Shown piece after piece: positions 10,935 through 21,079 of a stretch of DNA of 64,000 nt (position 1 is its first letter; each line of letters opens with the position of its first letter). The stretch is taken from NCBI GenBank assembly GCA_037176725.1, contig JAZBRS010000050.1:11178001-11242000 (forward strand). The letters run 5' to 3'. The notes beneath the pieces were generated by a model. That model was not told the DNA's origin, searched no databases, and saw only the letters and a list, made by a program, of their open reading frames with translations. Made by a program: the position numbers and the translations under genes. The DNA comes from Posidonia oceanica. Taxonomy: Eukaryota > Streptophyta > Magnoliopsida > Alismatales > Posidoniaceae.

Positions 10935-10977
10935 ATGGACCAAGCAGATCTCAGATCAAGCTTCAGATTTCCCAGGT
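10935..10977 (+). promoter_or_regulatory. Conserved 41-nt ATG-to-splice-donor segment, E2 5' LTR
   Basis: ATG at 10935 opens MDQADLRSSFRFP and after exactly 41 nt meets CCCAG|GTAAGT (GT at 10976-10977), a near-perfect plant 5' splice site. The same arrangement with the same 41-nt length occurs in all five LTR copies of the window. It may be the first coding exon, or the end of a non-coding leader exon, of a spliced retroelement RNA. The donor would remove the downstream satellite and PBS region. Confidence 0.6.
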
Positions 10978-11441
10978 AAGTCCTCTTGAACCCCTGCACA
11001 GCATTCATTTGCACACCATTTGCATTGCATGCATCGTTTTTGCTTTCTGTTTCCTCGAGCATGTAGAATAGGACTTCTTCTTCTTATCTATCAACTCTGC
11101 TCCCCTTTTTCGCATATTCTCAAGTGCTTTGTGTTGCGTTTCCCCTGGATTCACCACTAATTACGACTTTCTTCCCCCTTTTCCACGATCCGATCGCACT
11201 GCGAGCTTTGGGCAGTGTGCGAGACACATCGTGGGATGGTTTAGTGGGAAACAGTTACAAAACAGTGGTAATCCTTTCACTTGCTTCCCTTCCCCTTTGT
11301 AGGTCTTCACACCTACTTTGCGCGGTCTTTAAACAACGCTCGTTCTCACACTTGCGCTGTTTACCTCCCCTTTGCTTCTCCTGCTCTTTTTCTTAGCATT
11401 TGCATCTGCATGGTTTTATCGATGTTTTATTTCGCCTGCTT

Positions 11442-11990
11442 TGGCACCGTTTTGCGTGCCCGCTTTGCTTTTGGCATCGTTTTGCCTGTCGGCTTTGCTT
11501 TTGGCACCGTTTCGAGTGCCTGCTTCGTCTTTGGCACCATTTTGCATGCCCGCTTTGCTTTTTGGCACCGTTTCGTGTGCCCGCTTTGTCTTTTGGCACC
11601 GTTTCGCGTGCCTGCTCTGTTTTTGGCACTGTTTTGCGTGCCTGTTTTGCTTTTGACCCCGTTTTGCATGCCCGCTCTGTTTTTAGCACCGTTTTGCGTG
11701 CCCATTTCGTTTTCTAGCACCGTCTTGCGTGCCCGCTTTGTTTTTGGCACCATTTCGCGTGCCCGCTCTATTTTGGTACCTTTTGCGTGCCCGCTTTGGT
11801 TTTGGCACCGTTTCGCGTGCCCGCTCTGTCTCTTGTGCCGTTTTGTTTTTTGGCACCGTTTCGCGTGTCGCTTTGCTTTCTCGCACCGTTTTGCGTGCCG
11901 CTTTGCTTTCTCGCACTGTTTTGCGTGCCGATCTTGTTTTCTTGCACCGTTTTGCATGCCGCTTCCGCTTCTCACATTGTTTTGCGTGTC
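11442..11990 (+). repeat. 30-bp LTR satellite array, E2 5' LTR
   Basis: Tandem units of about 30 bp have the core GGCACCGTTTTGCGTGCCCG followed by a CTTTG(T/C)TTTT spacer. Because the unit is a multiple of three and lacks stops, long repetitive ORFs appear on both strands. I regard these as by-products. Relative to the 3' LTR copy (53031-53547) this array carries one extra unit near 11910-11945. Confidence 0.9.
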
Positions 11991-12510
11991 TTATGCCGTT
12001 TTCCTTTGCATGTCGCCTGCATTGCTTGGTTTTACCGTCGTTTTGCTTTTTCACTTGCATTTGCATATAAGGCAGTGATGCTTATTGCCTGGAGTTCTCA
12101 CGAGCCAGGTTTCGCCCGATTCGGAACACAGACAGCGCTACTGAGCACTTAGACTGCATGTTTACTTTCCTGCATTGCATCCCACCAATTAGAGCACACC
12201 TATGAGCATTCATTCAGACATTCATTGGCATTTAGGCATTCAAACCTGCATTTCCCTGTGTATGCGAGCGTAAGACCAGAAAGACCGATTCTCGGGCGTG
12301 TCGGGGGTGCCTAACACCTTCCCCGCACGTAACAGGAGTCCTTGCCCAGTCTTTTGGCCGACAATGATCATATTGTCCTTATCCTAGGCATGAGTCATCT
12401 CATTTGCATTCATTTGCATTTGTTTTCCTTTGCATTGCATTTCTTGCTTGGTTTTGCGTGTTAATTCCCGCATTTCCCTCGATTTTCCTTGTCTCCCGAT
12501 AATAGACACG

Positions 12511-12522
12511 GTGGCGACTCTG
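12511..12522 (+). promoter_or_regulatory. PBS-like motif inside U5
   Basis: GTGGCGACTCTG lies 132 bp upstream of the true primer binding site (GTGGCGACCCTGCTGGGG). Equivalent motifs are at 54058-54069 (+), and on the minus strand at 14661-14672, 32556-32567 and 58171-58182 (the last with GTGGTGACTCT). It is therefore a conserved part of this LTR family. Confidence 0.6.
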
Positions 12523-12642
12523 AATTGTCTTATCTTCTTCTTTTCTTATCTTTTCTCCTCTAATTTAAGTGTTTTCGAGTTGAGCCCTCCTCCTTGGACT
12601 TAGCCGCTAATAGTAAGCCTGATTCTAATTGGGATTACTACA

Positions 12643-12660
12643 GTGGCGACCCTGCTGGGG
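12643..12660 (+). promoter_or_regulatory. E2 primer binding site
   Basis: GTGGCGACCCTGCTGGGG follows the LTR terminus ACTACA directly. This is the expected position for tRNA-primed minus-strand DNA synthesis, and E3 has the near-identical GTGGCGACTCCGCTGGGG. Tat/Ogre elements have been described as using tRNA-Arg. I cannot confirm the tRNA without matching its 3' end. Confidence 0.85.
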
Positions 12661-13973
12661 AACCCCAGACTCCGGCTTTCGTTTTTGGCTTTTTGCTCAC
12701 CGCTCTCGCCATCTTGCTTGCCTTTGTTTGCTTCTTTGCTTGTTTTGGTCGCTCTTCTGTGCAAACTCCTAGCGAGTCGTCTCGTGGCTACTCTGCTTAG
12801 GTTTTGCACCTCCTTTGCCCTGGTTTGTGCTCTGTTTTGCTTTGCTTTGCCTCTGTTGCTTGTTTACTTGCTTATTTCATTGCTTCTGCTCTTATTTGCT
12901 TTGCAGCTTACCTGTCTTTACTTTTATTTTTATCTTGCTTACTTATTATTGCTCTATTTCCTGTACAATGCATGTCTACATACTTGTTTGGCAACAATGC
13001 ATGCTTTTTGAATGATGAATGCTTTCTTTTACACATTTGCTATGTCACTACGCACGCACATGCCCTGTATACATGCCTTTTGACATGGTGAATGCTTTCT
13101 CTTCACTATCATGCTCACAAACACTCGCACATGCCATGCACTTGCCTTTTGCTATGATGTATGCTGTTTGTTTGCCGTATTTGACTGACTCTCTTCCCTT
13201 TCGCACATGCCATGCCTAGGATAGTAGAGACTGTTTGCTCTCCCTGTGGTTAACTAAAAATGGCAAGTAAAAAGAACTTCTAGGAGCAACTAGAGACTTC
13301 AAACAATCCTTCACCCCCTTGGGTTAATAAAATGCGTAAGATAAAAGACTTTAATCATTTGCATAAGCATCATATAGGGCATGCATCTTCTCATCTGAGT
13401 CCACCTATTAGTCTGCGAAGGATAGTCCCGGCCTCTTATTCCACTGCTTTAGGCATGGCGCAAGTCAGTCGGTCTGTCCCCCTTTGTTCAGGGGTCGTGT
13501 CGGTGTTAGTAGAGGGTACTACCCACGCCTCGGCGGGGTTGAGGCCACCAACGCACCACCCTGTCATTACCTGAGCTTTGGGCCAGGAGTTAGGCAGGGA
13601 ACCCACTTTTCTGACCTGAGTCGGTGACCCGTACACCTAGGGATACCCGAAGTAGATCACCTGCTAAGATACACTAGATAGGTGAGGGGGGGCATACTAG
13701 AAAGCATATATATCATTCATGCCATCTAACTTAACTCATTTGCATCTGTCTTTCAGTTTCTAATTCCTGTTTCCTTCTATTTGTGTCACCAGTGATCGGT
13801 AAGCGAGTTCCCTTTGCTGGAGCTTGAGTACCGACCCTTTCTGACACCCCTGTTGCAACCTTGTTCATGACCATTCCCCCTCTGAGCTATCCGCCTTTGC
13901 GACGATAGCTCCTATTAGGAATCACCATTTGCATACCCGTCACAGCCCTATTCTCACGCACTCTAGGTCAGCA
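12661..13973 (+). other. E2 untranslated leader between PBS and gag
   Basis: About 1.3 kb with no credible gene. The first part is TTGCTT-rich. A block at about 13330-13720 is strongly conserved with the inverted E3 leader (about 31320-31690), including GGATAGTCCCGGCCTC-like and TACACCTAGGGATACCC segments. Such conservation outside coding DNA fits a packaging or translation-control signal. A pyrimidine-rich acceptor-like site ends near 13793 (TGTCACCAG), upstream of gag, as a possible partner for the LTR splice donor. Confidence 0.6.
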
Positions 13974-14500
13974 ATGGCCCAGTACGTCAGTGAGCCTCTC
14001 TTTACTCCTATCACGAAGGGTGTTTCCGTTCCGGCCCCTCCGGTTGCTCCTTCTGTCCCTTTAGTTCCCCCTCCGACGCTAGGGTTTCCTCCCCTGATGC
14101 CTCTAGGATCTCAGCATGTTCCAGGACAGTGGCAAGCATCTCTTCCTTCAGATCCGGTTGCCGAGTCTATCTTGATGACCGTTACTCACACTTCGGAGAC
14201 GCCATTGCCCCCTCCTTCCCAGGGATACGTCGCCTTTGACATTCCTCCTACCTTTGCTGTGACTTTCGCTATAGCACCTACTCCTCCCGGACAGTCTGTG
14301 TCCGTGCCGTTTGCTTCTCAATCCTCGCCGGCACTGCACTTCAGCGTTCCTGCTGACGGAACGCCTGAGGCTCAGTACCAGCGCCTGATAGAGCTTGCCC
14401 AGAGACTGCAGGGCATGGCTCTATCGATTCGTCCCTCCTGCGCTCCTGTCGTTCCTGAGGTTCCTTTGAGGCCAGTTCCTACATTTCCTGCATCTACCTT
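13974..14500 (+). pseudogene. E2 gag N-terminal fragment, interrupted by E3
   Basis: ATG at 13974 (context GTCAGCAATGGCC, shared with E3) opens MAQYVSEPLF. A Pro/Ser-rich N-terminus with PGQSVSVPFASQSSPALHFS and a short coiled stretch (QYQRLIELAQRLQGMALSIRP) follow, closely matching the first ~170 residues of E3 Gag. The frame runs straight into E3's LTR terminus at 14501. The rest of gag resumes at 36402, but the central part (residues equivalent to roughly 1.39 kb to 0.52 kb downstream in E3) is missing. Confidence 0.88.
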
Positions 14501-15180
14501 TGTAGTAATCCTGGTGTTCGGATCGTCCATGCACGATGCCAAAGCTCGCGTGCACCGATCGGAATCAGGCTCACTATAAGCGGCTATGTCCGAGAAGGAA
14601 GACCTAACTCGAAAACGTTTAAAAGGGGAAAAAAAGGGAAAGAAAAGATAAGACAAAATCGGAGTCGCCACCAAGTCTATTAAATCGGAAGACGAGGAAA
14701 ACCGGGGAAATGCGTGAATAACCACGCAAAACCAAGCAAAAGATGCAAAGCAAAGCAATGCAAAAGAAATAAGATGCAAATGAATGCAAATGAGGTGACT
14801 CGTGCCTAGGACAAGGGCAATACGGTCATTGCGGGCCAAGAGAGGGTAAGGACTCCTGTTACGCGCGGGGAAGGTGTTAGGCACCCCCGACACGCCCGAG
14901 AATCGGTCTTTCTAGGCTTACGCTCGCATATGCAGGGAAATGCGGACTTTGAATGCCTAAGTGCCAATGAATGCCTGTCTAAATGCTCAAAGGTGTACTC
15001 TAAGTGATGAAAGACGGTGCAAGGAAGTAAACGTGCAACCTAAGCGCTCAGCAACGCTGTCTGTGTTCCGAACCGGGCGAAACCTGGCTCGTGAGAACTC
15101 CGGACAGTAAGCATCATCGCCCTACATGCAAATGCGGGCGATAAAACAAAACAGCGAGAAAACCATGCAATGCAGTCGAC

Positions 15181-16375
15181 GTGCAAGGGAAAAACGGCGT
15201 AAAACAGTGCGAGGAACGAAACAAGAATGCGAAAAGATGCGAGAACAAGGTTGACATGCAAAACGATGCGAGAAATGGAACAAGAACGCAAAATCGTGCA
15301 AGGAAACGAAAGAAGGGCGCAAAACTGGGCAAGAAAACGCCAGGGTACGCAAGACGAGACGAGAAAACGAAAGGGCACGCAAAACGGTGCAAGACAAAGA
15401 AGCGGCGCGCAAAACAGAGCGAGAAAACTGCAAAACGAGGCGAAAAAACTAAAGGGCACGCAAAACAGTACAGGACAAAGAGGCGGCGCGCAAAACGGAG
15501 CGAGAAAACATAAAGGCACGCAAAACGGAGCGGAAAAACTAAAGGGCACGCAAAACGGTGCAAGACAAAGAAGCGACGCGCAAAACGGAGCGGGAAAACT
15601 CGAAAACGCGCAAAACGAGGCGAAGAAACTAAAGGGCACGCAAAACGGTGCAAGACAAAGAAGCGGCGCGCAAAACGGAGCGAGAAAACTCGAAAACACG
15701 CAAAAAGGGGCGAAGAAACTAAAGGGCACGCAAAACGGTGCACGACAAAGAAGCGGCGCGCAAAACTGAGCGAGAAAACTCGAAAACACAAGAAACGGGG
15801 CGAAGAAACTAAAGGGCACGCAAAACGGTGCACGACAAAGAAGCGGCGCGCAAAACGGAGCGAGAAAACTCGAAAACACGCAAAACGGGGCGAAAAAACT
15901 AAAGGACACGCAAAACGGTGCAAGACAAAGAAGTGGCTCGCAAAACGGAGCTGGGAAACATGAAGGCACGCAAAACGGGGCGAAAAAACTAAAGGACACG
16001 CAAAACGGTGCACGACAAAGAAGCGGCGCGCAAAACGGAGCGAGAAAACTCGAAAACACGCAAAACGGGGCGAAAAAACTAAAGGGCACGCAAAACGGTG
16101 CAAGACAAAGAAGCGGCGCGCAAAACGGAGCGGGGAAACATGGAAACACGCAAAACGGAGCGGAAAAACTAAAGGACGCGCAAAACGGTGCAAGACAGAG
16201 AAGCGGCACGCAAAACGGGGCGAGGAAACTTGAAAGTACGCAAAACGAGGCAAGAGAACTAAAGGACACGCAAAACGGTGCGAGACAAAGAAGCGGCGCG
16301 CAAAACGGAGCGAGAAAACTTGAAGACACGCAAAACGGGGCGAGAAAACTAGAGGGCACGCAAAACGGTGCAAAT
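15181..16375 (-). repeat. 30-bp satellite in 90-bp higher-order units, E3 3' LTR
   Basis: Three related 30-bp subunits alternate to give a 90-bp unit. On the + strand they begin AAAGGGCACGCAAAACGGTG, AAGCGGCGCGCAAAACGGAG and CGAAAACACGCAAAACGGGG. Perfect or near-perfect register is visible from 15721 onward. This copy is exactly 360 bp longer than that in E3's 5' LTR. It generates spurious open frames of more than 400 codons on the minus strand (FACPLVFSPRFAC-type repeats). Confidence 0.95.
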
Positions 16376-16415
16376 GGCATGCAAATGAATGCAGTGCAGG
16401 GGTTCAGGAAGATAT

Positions 16416-16458
16416 ACCTGGAGATCTGGGAGTCCGATCGGAGATCTGCTTGGTCCAT
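16416..16458 (-). promoter_or_regulatory. Conserved ATG-to-splice-donor segment, E3 3' LTR
   Basis: ATG at 16458 reads MDQADLRSDSQIS and the donor CCAG|GTATATC (GT at 16417-16416) follows after exactly 41 nt. Length, reading frame and first eight residues match the E2 copies, while the interior differs. Confidence 0.6.
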
Positions 16459-17514
16459 GCTGAAGAGCGCTTCACTGCGGTCGCCTGGGCAGCTTACTTG
16501 AGGAGATCCGACGGTCGGATTGAAAGATATCGCAGCTTCGGAGCGGAAGGGCCAGAACAGGAGAGAAGAACGGATCTAGGTGTTCAAGAGGTCCTAGGGG
16601 TGTGCTGAAGGTCCTCCCAAGTGAAGGGGAGTTAAAAGTGCTTAGTGTATGCGAAGGGGAGCTAAAATGCAAGATTAAAAGAATGCAGAATGCATGCAAA
16701 GCCAGAAAAGACAAGAAAAAACCATTTGGAAAGAACAGGGGTTCAAAAGCATTTTTGAAGAAAGAAAGGGGCCAAAATGCAAATTTTCCAGAAAACAGGG
16801 GTTCTAGGGAGTCCGGGAATGCAAGTGGAGGGCCTACATGCAATTTTTACAAGCATAGGAGTTAAAATGCAACTTAGGGGCAAAACAGTCTTTTTACATG
16901 GTTTTTGAAAGATGCAAGGCTCTCTGTGTGATTTTTAAATCATGCAGGGTCTGAAAATGCAATTTTATATGGAAAATATGCTCTGACATCACTGACCATG
17001 GACTGAAATGCAATTTTTGGAAAAAACAGGGGTAAAGATGCAATGTAATAAGTAAAAATGCATGCCACAAGGTTACTGTCCATTTAAAATGGACCTATGT
17101 GCAAATATGCAAAGCTAGAAGGTAAGAAATGCAATGCAGTATGCAAAATGGAAAAATAAAGGCTAAGTTCCTACAGTGCAGTGGACTAAGATGCAAAAAC
17201 AGAAAGCAAAAGGGACCCAGAATGCAATTTAATAGGGCAAAGTTGATGCATTAAATCTAATTAAACTACTGCGGGACTTAAGTGCAAAAATAAAAAACAG
17301 AGGGACTGAAATCAAACTTATTAATGAAGGAATGCACAGTAAATGGACCAGAATGCAAAAACAGGGAAACATAAACATTTTATGCAATTTAATATAGATT
17401 CAGTTCAAAAATCAGCTGATTTAATCAAATGAAGGACAAGAACGCAAAATAACAACAACTAAGACCAGAAATGCAATTTAGGGCAAAATAGCTAAGCTAA
17501 GTAAAAAATTGCTA

Positions 17515-18130
17515 CAGTGCAGACGCAGGCCGTCGGCCACTGTAGCAGTTGCTACCAGTGGCCGACAAAGGGGGCAGGAGGGCGCTCCGGGGAGGTAGCT
17601 CGGCGGGCGAGCTTCACCAGGCCCTGGCGGAGCTCGGGCGAGGTCCGGCGAGCGGCGACGCTGCCTGGAGCGGAGCTGGGGAGCCACCGGAGGTCTGAGT
17701 CTGATCGGAGGTTAGGAGGACGACCGGAGCGTCGCCGACGCGAACTGAAGGCTGGGCTGTATCTCTGAGGTCAGTGCGGAGCTAGGACGACCAACGGGAG
17801 GTCGTTCTGCAGCTCGGCGCGACGGGACGAGCATCGAGCTCGTCGGGGAAGAAGGTCAGCGACGGCGCTGACCTCGCGAACGCGGCTGCAGAACCCCTTT
17901 TCGAGGGGTGGAAAAGCAAGAGGGGAGGATGAGGAGGCTGAAGGAGGAGACGGTTACCAGTTTCCGCGTCTGAGACGTCCTCCCGACGCAGGTGGTTCCA
18001 GAAGCCACCGGTGGAGTTCGTCCGGTGAGGGGAAGCGCTGTCCGCCGCTCGCGAGGGCTGGAATCGCCTCCAAGCGACTCTCCGGAGCTTCCTGGATGGC
18101 TGGACGCAAGCTTCGAAGATCGGAGGAAGA
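17515..18130. other. GC-rich island inside E3 3' LTR
   Basis: A CGG/GGAG-rich block flanked by AT-rich DNA. It begins with an inverted repeat around GCTACAGTGCAGACGC / GGCCACTGTAGC (17511-17548). Counterparts occupy the same relative place in all LTRs here. Candidate promoter island; no TATA box was securely assigned. Confidence 0.45.
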
Positions 18131-20586
18131 TTCGGCGAAATTGGGTGCACTGCTGGTCGTCTGAGGTGGGGGGAGGTGCCTGTTGCCCTCTGGATCGAGC
18201 GGGGGCTTCCGGTGGGCAGCAGGGACTTTAGTGATGGGTTCTGGATGGTCGAGATGGGTCTGTGGGTGCTGTGGGTGGAGTTTGCTGGTTGGGCGATCCT
18301 CCGGTCAGAGGGGAAGGCAACTGTTTGTGGTGCTAGATTTCGTCTGTGAGGGGAGCTGGAGGTGAAGCAAAGTGGGGTTGGAGAGGTAGTGTCTTAGTGA
18401 GTAACGGGGCAGAGTTTGGGGAGGAAAGGTGGTCTGTGGCGCTGGGAATTTCGGAAGAGAAGGGCGGTGGGTTCCGGTCGGATTTCAGGCGTTTGGGGGT
18501 GAAGTGCTGGGTTCGTTCTCTATGTGGAATGGTGGGTTAGGTTGCAGGGAGCTTCGGCGAGGTTGGGGGGTGAATTCTGGGCTGTTCTTGGGGTGTTTCG
18601 GGCTTTGGTTTGCTGTGGAAAGAAGAACGGAAGGTCGGGTGTTTTCTGGTGGGTTTCAGAGGAAGAACGGTGCTCTCTCTCGCTGGGAATTGCTCTGGAA
18701 TCCCTCTCCTCTCTTCCGGGATCAACCTTGGTCTTTTCTCCTCTCCTTTCTCCCTGAAACGCACTCTGATTTCCCTTCCTTTTTCGCTCTGAGTCCTGAC
18801 CACCCCTCCCTTAGCTTTGCAGGTCTGCGACCAATGAATGCTGCGGAGAGGCGATGGCAGGAGCAAGGACGACGCTCCGGCGCACGCCAGTCTGGCTCGA
18901 GCGGGAGATGACAGGTCAGGGCAGAGTTGCAGGCGGCGGGTACTGTTGCACTGCAAATGCGGGAGGAGGTGAGGAAGACGGAGGACTGTTCCTGTGGGCT
19001 GCGGGCTGAAGATTTTGAAAAAAAAGAAAAGAAAGGGGAAACGGGCCGGTGAGCCCAGTAAGGAAGAAAAGAAGAGATAAAAGGAAGAAAGAAAGAAAGA
19101 TGGAAAGAAAAATAGGAAAAAATAAGATAAAAATAAATAGAAATAGTGGATGACTTGGGTTGTAGGTTAGATGTTTAACTGGATTTTTTAGTGACTATTT
19201 TTAGGTTAATTAGTGTGTTTTAGGCTTGATTAGGGTTTTAGGGTTTTATTTTGTTTTTAATTTGTTTTTCACTTGATTAGGTGTTGGTTAAATCCTTTTA
19301 AATTGTTTTTAAAGTTGTGTTTCCTTGTTAAGTATTTTAGGATGTTAATTAGGATTTTTAGGATTTATTTTTATATTAATTAGGGTGGGTTTTGGGCTTT
19401 TTAGTTCTAGTCTTTTATGTTTTTCTACTTTAAGTCTTTTGAACTATGTTTTTGATTTTTATTTGTTAATTCTTCTTGATATTTTTTAGTTGGTTTTTTC
19501 CTGGTTTGATTAAGTGTTTTAAGTCTTCTAACTGTATTTTCTTTTTCCTCTTTTAATTAAGTTCTTATGCTGTTTTTTTCTTATGTTTATTAGGTTAAGT
19601 CTTTTGTCTTCTTTAATTATTTGTTTTGGTATTTGATTTTTAATTCTTTCCTTTAGGGTTTGTTTTTTGATTCTTTTAGTGGGGTTTTTATCTTGGGTAG
19701 GTTCTGATTTTATTTCAGTTTTTTACTTGATTTTACAGTATTTTTCTTTGGTTTGTTTTGCATTTTTTAGTTTGCATGCTTGATTTTCTTTTTGGCTTGA
19801 TTTAATTAAGTTTGAGTTTTTAATCATTTGTTTAATGTTTTTTAGTTGCTTTTCTTGGAATTCTGATTTGTTTCTTTTATGTTTTGGGGTTTTACAGATT
19901 TTTAAGGGTTTTTATGGTTTTTTGCAAAAGAGAGAAGAAGGAAAAGGGAAAAAAGAAGAAAAGGGAAAAAAGAGAATAAAAGGGGAAAGAGATAGGTTTG
20001 GGGAAAAGATTTTTTTAAAATTCGGGGAAAATGCTAAAAATAAAATAAAAATAGGAATAAGATAGGGAAGGGATAGGAGTACAAAGGGGGCCCACAGCCA
20101 AACCGGAAAAAGGGCAAGAAGGGGATGAAAAGAGAGGCGATAATCAGGAGAGAGAGAGGAGAGAGAAAACGATAATCCTGGAGAGAGAAAACGATAATCC
20201 AGGCAAAAGGGGGTCTTAGGAGTCTCGGAAAGGGGTGAAACTTGGCAGGTGTGGGGTCTAGGGTTTCTAGTTCTGGTCTCGGAGTTTTGGTTTGGTTTTG
20301 AGGAAGTTTTGGAGGGGTTTTGAGGTGTAGGAAAAGGGTATTTTTGTCTAAGTTTCCTAGGGTTTTTGGGAGGGGTATGGTTTGAGATTTTGCAGGCTTT
20401 TTGGTGGGTTTGCTAAGTCATCAGGGGTGAGTTTTCCTATGAATTTTGGTTGGTTTTCGGGTTCGAGAATGGGGGGTGATCCTAGGTTGAGTTTGGGCTT
20501 GTTTTGAGGGGAAAGAAGGAGAGGAAGGTGTGGATTTGGGTCTAGGTTCGGGTCCAGCAGCCACCGGAAGGCTCCAAACGATCCAG

Positions 20587-20683
20587 CCTGTCAAAATGGG
20601 GTGTCAACAGATGCCCCTCCCTGAGCGAGGCCGAGCGAAGCGAGGCCGCTGCTCAGGGTTGACGGGACACCCCATTTGACCGG
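20587..20683 (-). promoter_or_regulatory. E3 polypurine tract within an inverted repeat spanning the LTR edge
   Basis: On the minus strand the polypurine tract GGGAGGGGCATC abuts the LTR start TGTTGACACCCC. Outer arms are 20587-20605 (CCTGTCAAAATGGGGTGTC) and 20666-20683 (GACACCCCATTTGACCGG). Inner arms are 20619-20626 (CCCTGAGC) and 20651-20658 (GCTCAGGG). The tract lies on the arm of this potential RNA hairpin. It is the normal primer for plus-strand DNA synthesis. Confidence 0.75.
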
Positions 20684-21079
20684 CGAGAGCAGAGGGTTGC
20701 TATCGGCGTGAGCCACTTGTTCGGCGGATGCGCCGAGCATCGTGGATCGTTGCCGCAATGCAAAGTGCAGGTGCAATGTATGCGATGCATGCTAATGCGG
20801 ATGCAATGCAAAAGTTAGTGCTAGAGTTAGTACCGACCGGGGGGCCGAAGCGACGCGGGTGACGCTGGCGATGTTGACGACGTTGAAGAGGGACGTTGCG
20901 GTGCACCGCGGAGCTTGACGGGAAGTGCCGACCTGCCACGAAAAGAAGGACAGCCAAAAGCCACAAAGGAGCGACGGGAGAGGTGGACCTTCTCCCGGAC
21001 GCGGAAGGATGCGGGGCTCCGTCTTTTGGGACGAAGTCGCGCGGGGAGGTGATAAGTTGTCGGACTTATCGACCGGATG
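20684..21079. other. E3 region between hairpin arrays and polypurine tract
   Basis: About 400 bp without a supported gene. It has GCATGC/ATGCAATG runs around 20755-20820 and a CGACG-rich part (20830-21050). The inverted counterpart in E2 is about 47870-48318. I see no regulatory element I can name. Confidence 0.4.

Larger units (their letters stand above)
7242..12642 (+). repeat. E2 5' LTR, missing its first ~375 bp
   Basis: Collinear with the 3' LTR at 48768-54189 and ending in the same ACTACA. Modules in order: AAACCCTA-rich start (7242-7470), CT-rich (7480-7640), A-rich AATTAAAAC low complexity (7640-8420), CT/CA-rich (8420-9460), GC-rich island (9520-9745), AT-rich stretch with repeated GCATTTTGACCC-like motifs (9780-10740), conserved ATG-to-donor segment (10935-10977), 30-bp satellite (11442-11990) and a conserved U5 end with GGGCGTGTCGGGGGTGCCTA. 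The 3' LTR shows that the true start is TGTAGACACCCC. Low-complexity ORFs here (8676-9550) are not credible genes. Confidence 0.92.
14501..20609 (-). repeat. E3 3' LTR, full length (6,109 bp)
   Basis: Bounded by TG (minus strand, at 20609) after a polypurine tract, and by CA at 14501. Read on the minus strand, it holds an AT/T-rich low-complexity stretch (20050-19020), a CT-rich part, the GC-rich island (18130-17515), a purine/AT region with ATGCAATTTT-type motifs (17480-16640), the ATG-to-donor segment (16458-16416), the satellite (16375-15181) and U5 with the PBS-like motif. The block 14501-18883 is nearly identical to 32396-36401 apart from array length and small indels. Confidence 0.93.

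Noticed and set aside
15040..16458. Minus-strand open frames of 472 and 419 codons (repeated FACPLVFSPRFAC / APFCVPFSFLAPF), and similar ones at 33009-33993, 11281-12078 and 52869-53709
   Set aside because: They coincide with the 30-bp satellite. A period divisible by three with no stop keeps several frames open on both strands at once. Composition is repetitive and lengths differ between the two LTRs of one element.
17782..18911. Possible host gene in the GC-rich island of the E3 LTR (several ORFs; also 35317-36440 and 60833-62214)
   Set aside because: The block recurs in every LTR copy, and frames are not conserved between E3 and E4. No domain was recognised.
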